Source: Chryseobacterium sp. 7
Lineage (GTDB): Bacteria; Bacteroidota; Bacteroidia; Flavobacteriales; Weeksellaceae
Assembly: GCF_003663845.1 (NCBI RefSeq)
Contig: NZ_RCCA01000003.1
Coordinates: 62,001-126,000 of the forward strand
Length of the DNA stretch: 64,000 bases
Reading direction: 5' to 3'
Below the pieces are notes generated by a model that searched no databases, was not told where the DNA came from, and was given only the letters and a program-made list of their open reading frames with translations. The translations under genes and the position numbers were made by a program. Numbering within the stretch: position 1 is the first letter of the stretch; the number at the start of each line of letters is the position of its first letter. Shown here in pieces: positions 1 to 7,825 of this stretch.

Positions 1-207
1 AATTCTTTGAGGATTTTCTCCGTATTTGACAGCATCTTTGGTATGCATATCAAGGCAGAAAGCACATTTATTGATCTGTGAAGCTCTGATCTTAATCAGT
101 TCTTTCTGAATGTGTGTTAAAGAAATAGTTTGTAAATATCCTTCCAATCCAAGCATGGCTTTATAGGCTGCGGAATCTACTGTTGCAATATTTAATCTTG
201 CGCTCAT
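1..207 (-). CDS. AhpD-like carboxymuconolactone decarboxylase family protein (partial, 3' end missing)
   Basis: The reverse strand reads an open frame from an ATG at 207 to the left edge, beginning MSARLNIATVDSAAYKAML. It contains CAFCLDMHTKDA, the CxxC-xxx-H active-site signature of AhpD/carboxymuconolactone decarboxylase-fold proteins, which use the cysteine pair for peroxidase or thiol redox chemistry. About 69 residues are visible, roughly the first half of such a protein. It lies 8 bp downstream of the DoxX gene on the same strand, so the two are probably co-transcribed; DoxX plus AhpD-like pairs fit an oxidative-stress role. The family call is firm, the substrate unknown. Confidence 0.8.
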   Translation of the reverse strand, partial: MSARLNIATVDSAAYKAMLGLEGYLQTISLTHIQKELIKIRASQINKCAFCLDMHTKDAVKYGENPQRI

Positions 208-215
208 AATATGTA

Positions 216-647
216 TTATTTTTTGGTTAATTGATCTATACTTAAAGAATAATGCTGCTGTACCGCCAGTAAAAGTGCGGCTGCACTTCCCACCCATACA
301 GAATAGTTCAGTGGGGCTTTTGGACCTGATGCAATGGTCATGGATATGGCAAAAATCAACAGCAGGATACTGCTTCCATAGGCTGCAATTTTTGTTTTAA
401 ATCCAAAAATCAGCATCAAAGGAAAAAGAATTTCTAAGCAGGTAGCCGCATATGCTGAAACCGTGCTCAAAGCTTCCGGAAGAAAAAAGGTAAGCTGTCT
501 TGTATATTCTTTAAAACTCTCCATGTTTCCCCATGATGAATTTTCTTTGCTCCACCACCCGAATCGGTCTGCCACTGCAGAAAGCATCGTAACGGCGAGA
601 GCCAGTCTTAAAAAAAGTTGCGGGAATTGATTTTTATTATCTGTCAT
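216..647 (-). CDS. DoxX family membrane protein
   Basis: 143 residues with about four hydrophobic segments (roughly 10-25, 58-80, 86-106 and 115-128), matching the small four-helix DoxX family. DoxX proteins are inner-membrane proteins linked to quinone or thiol redox and oxidative stress; the exact function here is not determined. The gene sits between a Crp/Fnr regulator (63 bp upstream) and an AhpD-like gene (8 bp downstream), all on the minus strand. The context suggests a small redox-stress unit whose expression may be controlled by the neighbouring regulator. Confidence 0.8.
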   Translation of the reverse strand: MTDNKNQFPQLFLRLALAVTMLSAVADRFGWWSKENSSWGNMESFKEYTRQLTFFLPEALSTVSAYAATCLEILFPLMLIFGFKTKIAAYGSSILLLIFAISMTIASGPKAPLNYSVWVGSAAALLLAVQQHYSLSIDQLTKK

Positions 648-697
648 TGCATTAGCTTTTAATCACATGACAAATTTCCGGTTTCTGATCCGTAAAA

Positions 698-717
698 ATC
701 TTAAACTGGTTTAAGAT
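698..717 (-). terminator. Palindrome at the end of the Crp/Fnr gene
   Basis: Nine-base perfect arms (ATCTTAAAC / GTTTAAGAT) separated by 2 bases overlap the stop codon of the regulator gene. On the minus strand the palindrome is followed by ATTTTTACGG, so it could be a weak terminator. The very small loop and its position ahead of the DoxX gene make a protein operator equally possible. Confidence 0.4.
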
Positions 718-1283
718 CGTAATTTTGCTCTGATTTCACTCAGATATTCCGGAGTAAGATTCAAAAAGGAAGCAATCAAATATTGAGGAATTCTCTGAAT
801 AAACCAAGGATATAAGGTACTGAAATGCATATAAAGCTCTTCTCTGGACATTTCATACAAATAACGGATTCTCCTTTCCGAAGCTGCATAAGCTCTTTGA
901 TAGATCATCCGGAAGTACCTTTCCATCACAGGATGTTTTTTTAATAATTCTTCCTGGCGCTCCAGATCAATCACCAAAATAGAAGAATGCTCTACCGCCT
1001 GTATAGAAAAATCCGTTGGGATCTGTCTTTCATAAGCAAATGTATCTGTTATCCACCAATTCTCAATGGCAAATTCCGTAGTTTGTTCCACTCCTTTCTC
1101 ATTGATAAAAAACTTTCTCAGACATCCTTTCACTACAAAATACATCGTCCGGCAGACCTCTCCTTCCAATACCAACTTCTGTTTTTTTTTCACATCAAGA
1201 ACTTGAAAAAAGGACACAATAGAAGCATATTCCTCGTTAGTTACAGTAATAAATTTGTTTAAATGTGATTTGAATGAGTCCAT
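711..1283 (-). CDS. Crp/Fnr family transcriptional regulator
   Basis: 190 residues. Residues about 25-115 look like a cyclic-nucleotide-binding beta-barrel (YFVVKGCLRKFFINEKG, then TEFAIENWWITD), and the C-terminus (IPQYLIASFLNLTPEYLSEIR) is a winged-helix recognition segment. No iron-sulfur cysteine cluster of the FNR kind is visible at the N-terminus, and the effector is unknown; many Bacteroidota homologues of this size bind no proven cAMP. Transcribed divergently from the DUF1304 gene, with a good TTG-N20-TAAGTTTG promoter at 1300-1330. DoxX and AhpD-like genes follow downstream and are candidate targets. Confidence 0.85.
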   Translation of the reverse strand: MDSFKSHLNKFITVTNEEYASIVSFFQVLDVKKKQKLVLEGEVCRTMYFVVKGCLRKFFINEKGVEQTTEFAIENWWITDTFAYERQIPTDFSIQAVEHSSILVIDLERQEELLKKHPVMERYFRMIYQRAYAASERRIRYLYEMSREELYMHFSTLYPWFIQRIPQYLIASFLNLTPEYLSEIRAKLRS

Positions 1284-1299
1284 TGTAAGAATTAATACT

Positions 1300-1330
1300 C
1301 AAACTTAACTTTATTTTTTTAGTTTTACAA
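1300..1330 (-). promoter_or_regulatory. Bacteroidota-type promoter for the Crp/Fnr gene
   Basis: On the minus strand TAAGTTTG (1300-1307) fits the TAnnTTTG -7 element and TTG (1328-1330) lies 20 bp upstream, the expected spacing. The regulator starts 17 bases after the -7 box. Confidence 0.6.
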
Positions 1331-1347
1331 TGATAAAATATTGAATC

Positions 1348-1713
1348 ATGGAAATTGTTGCTAAAGTTCTGATCGCTGTTGTTGCACTGGAACATCTTTA
1401 TATTCTTTGGATGGAAATGTTCGCATGGGAAACCAAAGGAAAGGAAGTTTTTAAAGCCGCTCTGCCTGCCGAAATGTTTAAACCGACAAAAGGACTTGCT
1501 GCCAATCAGGGACTTTACAATGGTTTTCTGGCTGCGGGACTGATCTGGTCTTTTTTGATTAAAGATCCACAATGGCAAACCAATGTGGCACTGTTCTTTT
1601 TAGGATGTGTAGCCGTTGCAGGAATCTATGGAGCAATTTCTGCTACTAAAAAAATATTTTTCGTTCAGGCTTTACCAGCTATCCTAACTATTATTGCTGT
1701 TTTATTGAAATAA
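1348..1713 (+). CDS. DUF1304 family membrane protein
   Basis: 121 residues with four hydrophobic segments and the typical DUF1304 N-terminus (ALEHLYILWMEMFAWET) followed by GLAANQGLYNGFLAAGL. The family is a small integral membrane protein of unknown function. It is a single gene, divergent from the Crp/Fnr regulator across a 64-bp gap, so it may share that regulator. No obvious terminator follows; the long leader of the next operon begins about 150 bp later. Confidence 0.8.
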   Translation: MEIVAKVLIAVVALEHLYILWMEMFAWETKGKEVFKAALPAEMFKPTKGLAANQGLYNGFLAAGLIWSFLIKDPQWQTNVALFFLGCVAVAGIYGAISATKKIFFVQALPAILTIIAVLLK

Positions 1714-2248
1714 TTTCACTGATCATAAGATTTCTTTAAGACCACATTCAATGTCAATCTTCTCTTAACGCCAATGATAAGAGAAAAAAATCGTGGACAC
1801 ATCTCTTCAAAAAAAATACTGAAAATCAACATCTTACACGTACAAAAATTCATTTAATATAAAATTCGTAAATTTGCACCGTCATCAGAAATAGAAATAT
1901 AGTTTTTTGATGCTGGCAAGCATTTTGATCAAATGTAGGCATTCAAGTTGTTCAGTACACATATCTGTAATTACCTCATCAGTAATTTAATTGTAGAATC
2001 TATGTAAAAGATTAACTTCTTTTTACATGATACACTCTTTTTCTAGAGTATAATCTATTGAAATATTTAAAATAAACATAGGGCCATCAGGTCTTTATGC
2101 TGTTATTTTTTTGTTTAAAGCTTTTATCACTAAAGGCCTTGCAAATTATTTTATCCTATCGTCATCAGCAGAACAACTAAAACTAAATGAATATAATGAA
2201 TTGGTGTACAATTTCTTATATCAAATTATTAATTGAAAAATTCTGAAT
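1714..2248 (+). other. 535-bp gene-free leader region upstream of the betaine transporter
   Basis: No convincing gene is seen. A TAAATTTGC promoter element lies at 1869-1877, which would give a leader of about 365 bases before the proV start. Visible structure includes ATGCT/AGCAT (around 1910-1924), GTAAAAGA/TCTTTTTAC (around 2005-2028) and ACTCT/AGAGT (around 2033-2050) hairpins. A 26-codon frame starts at 1910 but has no good ribosome-binding site. The repeated octamer GTCATCAG occurs at both ends of the leader (about 1880 and 2161). Confidence 0.5.
1869..1876 (+). promoter_or_regulatory. Candidate -7 element driving proVWX
   Basis: TAAATTTG matches TAnnTTTG exactly. No clear TTG is seen at the expected upstream spacing. 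It is the only good match between the DUF1304 gene and proV, implying a long 5' untranslated region. Confidence 0.45.
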
Positions 2249-3499
2249 ATGGAAAAAAATGAAAACACTAGAAAAGTAAAACTTAAAGTGGAAGATCTGA
2301 CGATCATCTTTGGTAAAAACAAAGAAAAAGCTCAGGAACTTCTGGACAAAGGTTTTTCCAAAAAGGAAATTCTTGAAAAAACAGGTTGTACCATAGGAAT
2401 CAACAAAGCCAGTTTTGAAATCTATGAAGGAGAATTCTTTGTCATCATGGGACTGTCAGGAAGCGGAAAATCTACTTTACTGCGTTGCCTTAACAGGCTG
2501 AATGAGCCCACTTCCGGAAAGGTATTCATCAATGACGATGATATTACCGGGAAAAACAACAAAGAACTGCTGGAAGTAAGGAGAACGGAAATGAGTATGG
2601 TATTTCAGAAATTTGGATTACTGCCGCATCATACGATTCTCGACAATGCAGGTTTCGGACTGGAAATCAGAGGAGAAGACAAAGCTTCCCGTGATCAAAA
2701 AGCACAGAAAGCATTGGATATTGTAGGATTAACCGGATTTGAAAATCAATATCCTTCCCAGCTTTCCGGAGGAATGCAGCAAAGAGTAGGATTAGCAAGA
2801 GCGTTGGCTAACGATCCTGAGGTTTTGCTGATGGACGAAGCTTTCTCCGCGCTGGATCCTTTGATAAAATCTGAAATGCAGGACCAAATGCTTGAACTGC
2901 AGAATACATTGCAAAAAACCATAGTCTTTATTACCCACGATTTGGATGAAGCCATTAAAATCGGAGACCGTATTGTCATTATGAAAGATGGGGTGATAGA
3001 ACAAATAGGAACAGCGGAAGATATTTTAACCAATCCTGCCAGCGACTATGTGAAAGCGTTTGTTGAGAAAGTAGACCGTAAAACGATTATTACCGCAAGA
3101 TCTTTAATGTTTGATAAAGCTACAGTAGTACGTTTCAGAAAAGACGGTCCTGAGGGAGCTTTAAGAAAAATGAGAGCTACAGGTCTGGAAAACTTACCTG
3201 TTGTAGACTTTCAAAATAAATTTCTTGGTTTTGTAACCCTTAACGATGTTGTCCGCATCGCCAAAAAGAAAGAACCTACAGTGGAATCCATTATCAACAG
3301 CAATGTGCCTTCGGTTTATCCTGAAGTAACTGTAGAAGAAATGTTACCACTGATCTCTGAAAACAAATCGTCCATCGCTGTGGTAGATGAAAACAACAAA
3401 TTCTTAGGACTTATCACCCAATTATCGCTCATCATAGAAGCTACCAAGTTTAACGAAGAAGAGATTATAGAATTAAAAGAAATCGCAAACAATCAATAA
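2249..3499 (+). CDS. proV: Glycine betaine/proline ABC transporter ATP-binding protein
   Basis: 416 residues, the usual ProV/OpuAA length. It powers uptake of the osmoprotectant glycine betaine or proline betaine at the cytoplasmic face of the inner membrane. Walker A is GLSGSGKST (about 68-76), the ABC signature LSGGMQQRVGLARAL (about 172-186) and Walker B VLLMDEAFSALDP. Residues about 285-410 hold two CBS motifs, the ionic-strength-sensing module of this family. The stop is followed 1 base later by the permease gene. Substrate is assigned by family and operon; choline or carnitine are alternatives. Confidence 0.93.
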   Translation: MEKNENTRKVKLKVEDLTIIFGKNKEKAQELLDKGFSKKEILEKTGCTIGINKASFEIYEGEFFVIMGLSGSGKSTLLRCLNRLNEPTSGKVFINDDDITGKNNKELLEVRRTEMSMVFQKFGLLPHHTILDNAGFGLEIRGEDKASRDQKAQKALDIVGLTGFENQYPSQLSGGMQQRVGLARALANDPEVLLMDEAFSALDPLIKSEMQDQMLELQNTLQKTIVFITHDLDEAIKIGDRIVIMKDGVIEQIGTAEDILTNPASDYVKAFVEKVDRKTIITARSLMFDKATVVRFRKDGPEGALRKMRATGLENLPVVDFQNKFLGFVTLNDVVRIAKKKEPTVESIINSNVPSVYPEVTVEEMLPLISENKSSIAVVDENNKFLGLITQLSLIIEATKFNEEEIIELKEIANNQ

Positions 3500-3500
3500 G

Positions 3501-4328
3501 ATGAATAAAACTATAGATATAGGCCAATATGTAGAAACTGCAATCAATTGGCTCACAGAAAACGGAAAGCCTGTATTTGATGTCATAAAACATCTGGGAA
3601 ACGCCTCCATTATGGGAATTGAATGGGTTTTAATAAACACACCTTTTTATGTAATTATTCTCTTTTTTACGCTGCTGGCATTATGGAAAGCAGGAAAAGG
3701 CATTGCTGTAGTAACGGCTGCCGGATTAAGTTTAATATTTTTAATGGGACTGTGGAAAGAAACCATGGAAACGCTGGCACTTATTTTTGTGTCCACCATT
3801 ACCGCTCTTATTCTTTCTATTCCTTTGGGAATTCTGGCTGCAAAAAGCAAAATAGCCGACAAAATCATTCGTCCTTTGCTGGATTTGATGCAAACCATGC
3901 CCGCATTTGTCTATCTGATTCCAGCTGTACTGTTTTTCAGTATCGGTAAAGTACCCGGAGCTTTTGCAACGATTATTTTTGCGATGCCGCCTGCGGTTCG
4001 ATTAACCACTTTGGGAATTGAAGCCGTTCCGAAAGATATTGTAGAAGCGGCCAGAGCGTTTGGAGCCACCAACCGCCAGATCCTTTTTAAAGTAGAGCTT
4101 CCTTTAGCCATGAAAACAATCTTAACCGGAATCAATCAAACCATATTGTTATCATTATCCATGGTCGTTATTGCAGGAATGATTGCTGCAGGCGGTTTAG
4201 GAGAAAAAGTATTGGAGGGAATTAATAACCTGGATATCGGATTAGGATTTGAAAGTGGTCTATCCGTAGTGATTTTGGCCATTATACTCGACCGTATTAC
4301 CCAGGGATTTGTAAAGAAAAAGCAATAA
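3501..4328 (+). CDS. proW: Glycine betaine/proline ABC transporter permease
   Basis: 275 residues with multiple membrane segments and the permease EAA-type loop (EAARAFGATNRQILFKVELPLAMKTI, around 180-205) that contacts the ATPase. It forms the inner-membrane channel of the ProVWX/OpuA transporter. It starts 1 base after proV and ends 1 base before proX, a tightly packed operon. Shorter than E. coli ProW (354 aa) because it lacks the long N-terminal periplasmic extension, as in OpuAB-type permeases. Confidence 0.92.
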   Translation: MNKTIDIGQYVETAINWLTENGKPVFDVIKHLGNASIMGIEWVLINTPFYVIILFFTLLALWKAGKGIAVVTAAGLSLIFLMGLWKETMETLALIFVSTITALILSIPLGILAAKSKIADKIIRPLLDLMQTMPAFVYLIPAVLFFSIGKVPGAFATIIFAMPPAVRLTTLGIEAVPKDIVEAARAFGATNRQILFKVELPLAMKTILTGINQTILLSLSMVVIAGMIAAGGLGEKVLEGINNLDIGLGFESGLSVVILAIILDRITQGFVKKKQ

Positions 4329-4329
4329 G

Positions 4330-5184
4330 ATGAAACACATAAAATATCTGTTTTTACCCGTTTTAATGTTACTATTTACAGCATTAAGTTCGTGTGAAAA
4401 TATAAAAAACTCTAAATACATTACCATAGGAATGGTGGATGGATGGGCGGAAGATGTTGCGATGACACACGTGGCAAAAGCCATTCTGGACAAACAAGGT
4501 TATTATGTTATTATTCAAAAAGCGTCTACCGATATGATTCTGGCTTCGATGAATAATGAAGATACAGACCTTTTCATGGGAGTGTGGCTTCCTTACACCC
4601 ATGCTAAAAAACTGGCTAAGTTTCCGGGACTGACTCATCTTGGAACTAATTACGATAACGGCCGTATAGGATTAGTTGTTCCGGAATACGTTACCATTAA
4701 TTCCATTGAAGAGCTCAATAAGCATAAAGATCAATTCAATCATAGAATTATTGGAATTGAAAAAGGAGCCGGATTAACCACCGGAACAGATAAAGCGATT
4801 GTTGATTATAAACTGGATTACCAGCAGATCAACTCCTCTACCATTGCCATGATCACCGAATTACAGAATGCCATACAACGTAAAGAATGGATTGTAGTAA
4901 CCGGATGGCAGCCCCACTGGATGTTTGGTAAAATGAAGCTTAAGTTTCTTGATGATCCCAAAAAGATATATGGTGAAGCAGAACAGATTAAAACCTATTC
5001 CAGAAAGAGCTTTGCAAAAGATCATCCGGAGCTGGCCAAATTCTTTTCAAAACTTCATTTTGATGATGAAAATATGTCTGATCTTTTAATGAAAATGGAA
5101 CAGAGTAAAAATAAAGAAGCTACTGCCAAAGAATGGGTGGAAGATCACGCTGAGCTGATACAATCGTGGTTAGATCAAAATTAA
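4330..5184 (+). CDS. proX: Glycine betaine-binding lipoprotein of the ABC transporter
   Basis: 284 residues with a lipoprotein signal peptide ending in LSSC (Cys22), so the binding protein is expected to be membrane-anchored in the periplasm. The mature part matches the OpuAC/ProX substrate-binding fold: IGMVDGWAEDVAMTHVAKAIL at the start, FMGVWLPYTHAK, GLVVPEYV and VTGWQPHWMF, where the tryptophans are the usual aromatic cage residues for quaternary ammonium ligands. Third gene of the proVWX operon; a terminator follows at 5205-5240. Confidence 0.9.
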   Translation: MKHIKYLFLPVLMLLFTALSSCENIKNSKYITIGMVDGWAEDVAMTHVAKAILDKQGYYVIIQKASTDMILASMNNEDTDLFMGVWLPYTHAKKLAKFPGLTHLGTNYDNGRIGLVVPEYVTINSIEELNKHKDQFNHRIIGIEKGAGLTTGTDKAIVDYKLDYQQINSSTIAMITELQNAIQRKEWIVVTGWQPHWMFGKMKLKFLDDPKKIYGEAEQIKTYSRKSFAKDHPELAKFFSKLHFDDENMSDLLMKMEQSKNKEATAKEWVEDHAELIQSWLDQN

Positions 5185-5204
5185 TCAACAATTTGGTATT
5201 ATTT

Positions 5205-5240
5205 AAAATCCTCAACTCTCAACGGGTCTGAGGATTTTTT
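5205..5240 (+). terminator. Terminator of proVWX
   Basis: AAAATCCTCA pairs with TGAGGATTTT across a 14-base loop and runs into TTTTTT. The reverse strand also has an A/T-rich flank, so it may serve the convergent HxlR gene as well. Confidence 0.85.
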
Positions 5241-5245
5241 GTTTA

Positions 5246-5632
5246 TTAATCAGAAGAACTCATTGATTCTTTGATTTTCTCCCGATGAATAATCCCCCAA
5301 TTCACCAAAGTTTCCGTTACAGGAAATACAGATTTTCCATATTCCGTCACTGCATATGTTACTGTAATTGGTTTTGTATCCTGAATAGTTCTTGTGATCA
5401 GAAGATTGGTTTCCAGTTCTTTTAATTCTTTGCTCAGCATTTTCGCAGAGATTCCTTCAATACTGCGTTCCAGCTTTTTAAAATGAATCATCTGATCCGG
5501 TCTGTTCGTCAGATATCGTAAAATCATCAGTTTCCATTTTCCTCCTAAAACATCCAGGCTGTCCCGCATCGCAAACAATTCTTCTGTGCAGCTGGCTTCT
5601 CTTTCGATGCCGTTTTCAATGATTTTTGCCAT
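5246..5632 (-). CDS. HxlR family winged-helix transcriptional regulator
   Basis: 128 residues from the ATG at 5632 (MAKIIENGIER); an upstream in-frame ATG at 5662 would place 10 codons inside the palindromic operator and is less likely. The conserved N-terminal cysteine precedes DSLDVLGGKWKLMILRYL, the HxlR hallmark, followed by the winged helix (FKKLERSIEGISAKMLSKELKELE). HxlR proteins often sense electrophiles or aldehydes through this cysteine and repress a divergent oxidoreductase. That is exactly the arrangement here with the enzyme at 5725. Confidence 0.88.
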   Translation of the reverse strand: MAKIIENGIEREASCTEELFAMRDSLDVLGGKWKLMILRYLTNRPDQMIHFKKLERSIEGISAKMLSKELKELETNLLITRTIQDTKPITVTYAVTEYGKSVFPVTETLVNWGIIHREKIKESMSSSD

Positions 5633-5646
5633 AATAGTTTCATGAA

Positions 5647-5674
5647 GGTAACTAGTTACCATTGGTTAACTAGT
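5647..5674. promoter_or_regulatory. Palindromic operator between hxlR-type gene and oxidoreductase
   Basis: GGTAACTAGTTACC (5647-5660) is a perfect 14-bp palindrome. Its half ACTAGTTA is repeated inverted as TAACTAGT at 5667-5674, giving a 24-bp dyad at 5651-5674. It covers the start of the regulator gene and lies 25 bp upstream of the -7 box of the divergent gene, a suitable site for autoregulation and repression. Confidence 0.7.
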
Positions 5675-5698
5675 AGCAAATATAAACTATTCCCTCTT

Positions 5699-5706
5699 TA
5701 CATTTG
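5699..5706 (+). promoter_or_regulatory. -7 element of the oxidoreductase gene
   Basis: TACATTTG matches TAnnTTTG. It contains the TTG codon that would open the longest reading frame at 5704, which argues that translation starts at the ATG at 5725 instead. Confidence 0.6.
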
Positions 5707-5724
5707 TGTATCAAATTAACAATA

Positions 5725-6714
5725 ATGAAAGCAGTTATTTTAAATAAAAACGGAAAGCTGGAAGACGGATTTGCAGAACAGCCCAAACCCAAAAGCAATG
5801 AAGTTTTAATCCAAATCAGAGCAAGTGGTTTCAATCCCATCGATTATCAGATGCTGGAAAATGAATTGGAACGAAAACTGATCAGTTCCCCAATATTAGG
5901 AAGAGAATTATCTGGAATTGTAGTAGATAAAGGTTCCGAGGTTACAGACTTCAATATTGGAGATGAAGTCTATTGTGGAAGCGGCTCCATGGGAAGCAAC
6001 GGCACTTACACTGAATATATTGCCGTTCCTGAAGCCATTGTTTCTTTTAAACCTAAAAATATTTCGTTTGAGCAGGCAGCAGCTATTCCTTCTGCAGGGC
6101 TTACTTCTTTGCAGATCTTTAACCGTTTAAAATTAAACCCAGAAAACACCGTTTTAGTAACGGGTGCAACCGGAGGTGTGGGATCATTTCTGATTAAACT
6201 TTTATTAGCTCATAATATCCGGCAGATCACAACAACTGTTGGCAGTGAAGAAAACAGACAAATTCTTCTCAGATTAGGTTTAAAAAACCATCAGATCATC
6301 AGTTATAAAGAAGAAAATCTGATTGAAAATATTTTAAAAGCTAATAACGGCCAGCCTTTCGAATATGGAATTGATCTGGTTGGGAACTCCATGTCAGAAG
6401 TGACGGCCGAAGTTTTAAAAATTAATGGAACTTATGTGGATGTAACCGCTTTGGTTACTAAAGATGCACATGAAATTCTATTTAATAAAGGGAGCCTGAT
6501 CATGAATATCTCCAATTATACCTATGGAATGATAAAAAAATATGAGTATTATAAAAACAGTTTATTTCAAATAAAGAAACTTATTGAAAACGGCACGATT
6601 CTCCCTCCACAATATAAAATTGTTGGAAACCTTTCTTTGGATACCGTTTTGCAGGCACATTCCATTCTAAAAAACAATCAGACCCAAGGTCATAAACTGA
6701 TCATGAAACATTAA
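5725..6714 (+). CDS. Zinc-independent alcohol dehydrogenase / quinone oxidoreductase-like protein
   Basis: 329 residues of the medium-chain dehydrogenase/reductase superfamily. The N-terminal GroES-like part (ASGFNPIDYQMLEN, GRELSGIVVDKG) lacks the catalytic zinc cysteines, and the Rossmann fold shows VLVTGATGGVGSFLIKLL near 150. This pattern fits NADPH-dependent quinone or enone reductases. The ATG at 5725 is preferred over a TTG at 5704 because the latter lies in the promoter. Divergent from an HxlR regulator, and followed 3 bases later by a cupin gene, so probably an electrophile- or quinone-induced operon. Confidence 0.85.
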   Translation: MKAVILNKNGKLEDGFAEQPKPKSNEVLIQIRASGFNPIDYQMLENELERKLISSPILGRELSGIVVDKGSEVTDFNIGDEVYCGSGSMGSNGTYTEYIAVPEAIVSFKPKNISFEQAAAIPSAGLTSLQIFNRLKLNPENTVLVTGATGGVGSFLIKLLLAHNIRQITTTVGSEENRQILLRLGLKNHQIISYKEENLIENILKANNGQPFEYGIDLVGNSMSEVTAEVLKINGTYVDVTALVTKDAHEILFNKGSLIMNISNYTYGMIKKYEYYKNSLFQIKKLIENGTILPPQYKIVGNLSLDTVLQAHSILKNNQTQGHKLIMKH

Positions 6715-6717
6715 TCT

Positions 6718-7188
6718 ATGAACAAAATACCAAGAAGAATCGTAACAGGAACGAAAGACGGAAAATCTGCTATTATAGAAGACCAACAGGTAGAAAATGC
6801 TGTGGAACATTTTCCGGGACTTATCATTTCAGATGTATGGAATACCCAGACAATGCCGGCCAGCCTGGACTTTGAAACAAGAATTCCCAATACCGGATTT
6901 CCGCAAACACCTAAAAATGGCACTTATTTTCGATATGTTGTTGTCCCTCCGGATAAAGATTTAGGTGTAGAATGGAAAAAGAATGAGCCTCATCCGATGA
7001 TGCATCAGACACCAACACTGGATTATATCATTATTCTTTCCGGTGAGCTCTATCTCACCATGGAAGAAGGCGAAACTCTTCTGAAACCGGGTGACATCGT
7101 CATTCAAAGAGGAACGAATCATGCATGGAGCAACCGTTCTGATGAACCTTGTATTCAGCTGGCTGTTTTGATCGATGCAAATATTTAA
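6718..7188 (+). CDS. Cupin domain protein
   Basis: 156 residues with a C-terminal single-domain cupin (DYIIILSGELYLTMEEGETLLKPGD and IVIQRGTNHAWSN, residues about 100-145), carrying the G-E and H metal-ligand positions. The first 90 residues resemble those of cupins that accompany aromatic or aldehyde detoxification enzymes. It starts 3 bases after the oxidoreductase, so it is in that operon. The stop codon falls inside the left arm of the 7181-7357 inverted repeat. Substrate unknown. Confidence 0.8.
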   Translation: MNKIPRRIVTGTKDGKSAIIEDQQVENAVEHFPGLIISDVWNTQTMPASLDFETRIPNTGFPQTPKNGTYFRYVVVPPDKDLGVEWKKNEPHPMMHQTPTLDYIIILSGELYLTMEEGETLLKPGDIVIQRGTNHAWSNRSDEPCIQLAVLIDANI

Positions 7189-7357
7189 ATTTAGACGACT
7201 ATATAAGATTTTACACCATTGTCATTCTGATGAAGGAAGAATCTCATGTAAAGCTTAGATTCTCCATTTCACTGCGTTACATTCAGAATGACAGCGTCAT
7301 GATAACAAGATAGCAGGATTAATGTGAAATTGTATATAGTCGTCTAAATTTAAATAT
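7181..7357. repeat. MITE-like 177-bp inverted repeat with a nested palindrome
   Basis: The ends (7181-7205 and 7333-7357) are perfect 25-bp inverted copies, containing TTTAGACGACTATATA on the left. Inside lie a second palindrome, TGTCATTCTGA (7220-7230) with TCAGAATGACA (7283-7293), and an inner AGAATCT/AGATTCT stem. The element sits between convergent genes, supplies the stop codon of the cupin gene, and could act as a bidirectional terminator. No transposase is encoded. Confidence 0.75.
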
Positions 7358-7363
7358 CACATA

Positions 7364-7825
7364 TTATAAAGCAGAAATCTCCAACAGCTTCTGCTTCATT
7401 TTTTCAGGCGTCATCTGCCCTTCCTGATAATACACCAGATTCTGATGCTTATCCAGAAATACCCACAAAGGATAAACAGGCTGATTTTTATTCTTAGACA
7501 AAGCCAGCGCCAATTCATGAATTCCGGAATTTCCATTCTGCAGATATTCAAACTCCTGATTTTGGAAATGAATTTTTTCCTTCGTCTTTTCTGCCTCGAA
7601 ATTGACAAAATAAAAATGATCATTGATCATATCAACCAGCTCTTTATCTTTACTCATACGGAAAGATTCAATCTTACAAACCGAGCACCAGTCCGTGTAA
7701 AGATGAATAACAACCGGCTTGGGATTTTCTTTCTGCTGAACCTCAAGATCAGAAAAAGTGCCTGTCTTCATCTGAGACAGATAAAAACAGGGCACTAACA
7801 TTAAAAATAAAGCTATTTTTTTCAT
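7364..7825 (-). CDS. Secreted thioredoxin-like protein
   Basis: 153 residues: a signal peptide (about 1-17, ending in FYLSQ) and a thioredoxin-fold domain with DWCSVC (Cys47, Cys50) in place of WCGPC. It is expected to act in the periplasm as a disulfide reductase or oxidase. Its ATG overlaps the stop of the upstream TonB receptor gene (ATGA at 7822-7825), so the two are translationally coupled. The receptor itself carries a CxxC in its plug, making it a plausible redox partner; this is inference. Confidence 0.85.
   Translation of the reverse strand: MKKIALFLMLVPCFYLSQMKTGTFSDLEVQQKENPKPVVIHLYTDWCSVCKIESFRMSKDKELVDMINDHFYFVNFEAEKTKEKIHFQNQEFEYLQNGNSGIHELALALSKNKNQPVYPLWVFLDKHQNLVYYQEGQMTPEKMKQKLLEISAL

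Noticed and set aside
987..1262. 91-residue plus-strand frame
   Set aside because: It is antisense to the Crp/Fnr gene, has no promoter and resembles no protein.
1910..1990. 26-codon leader peptide upstream of proV
   Set aside because: No ribosome-binding site and no residue bias of the type seen in attenuator peptides; kept only as a note in the leader entry.
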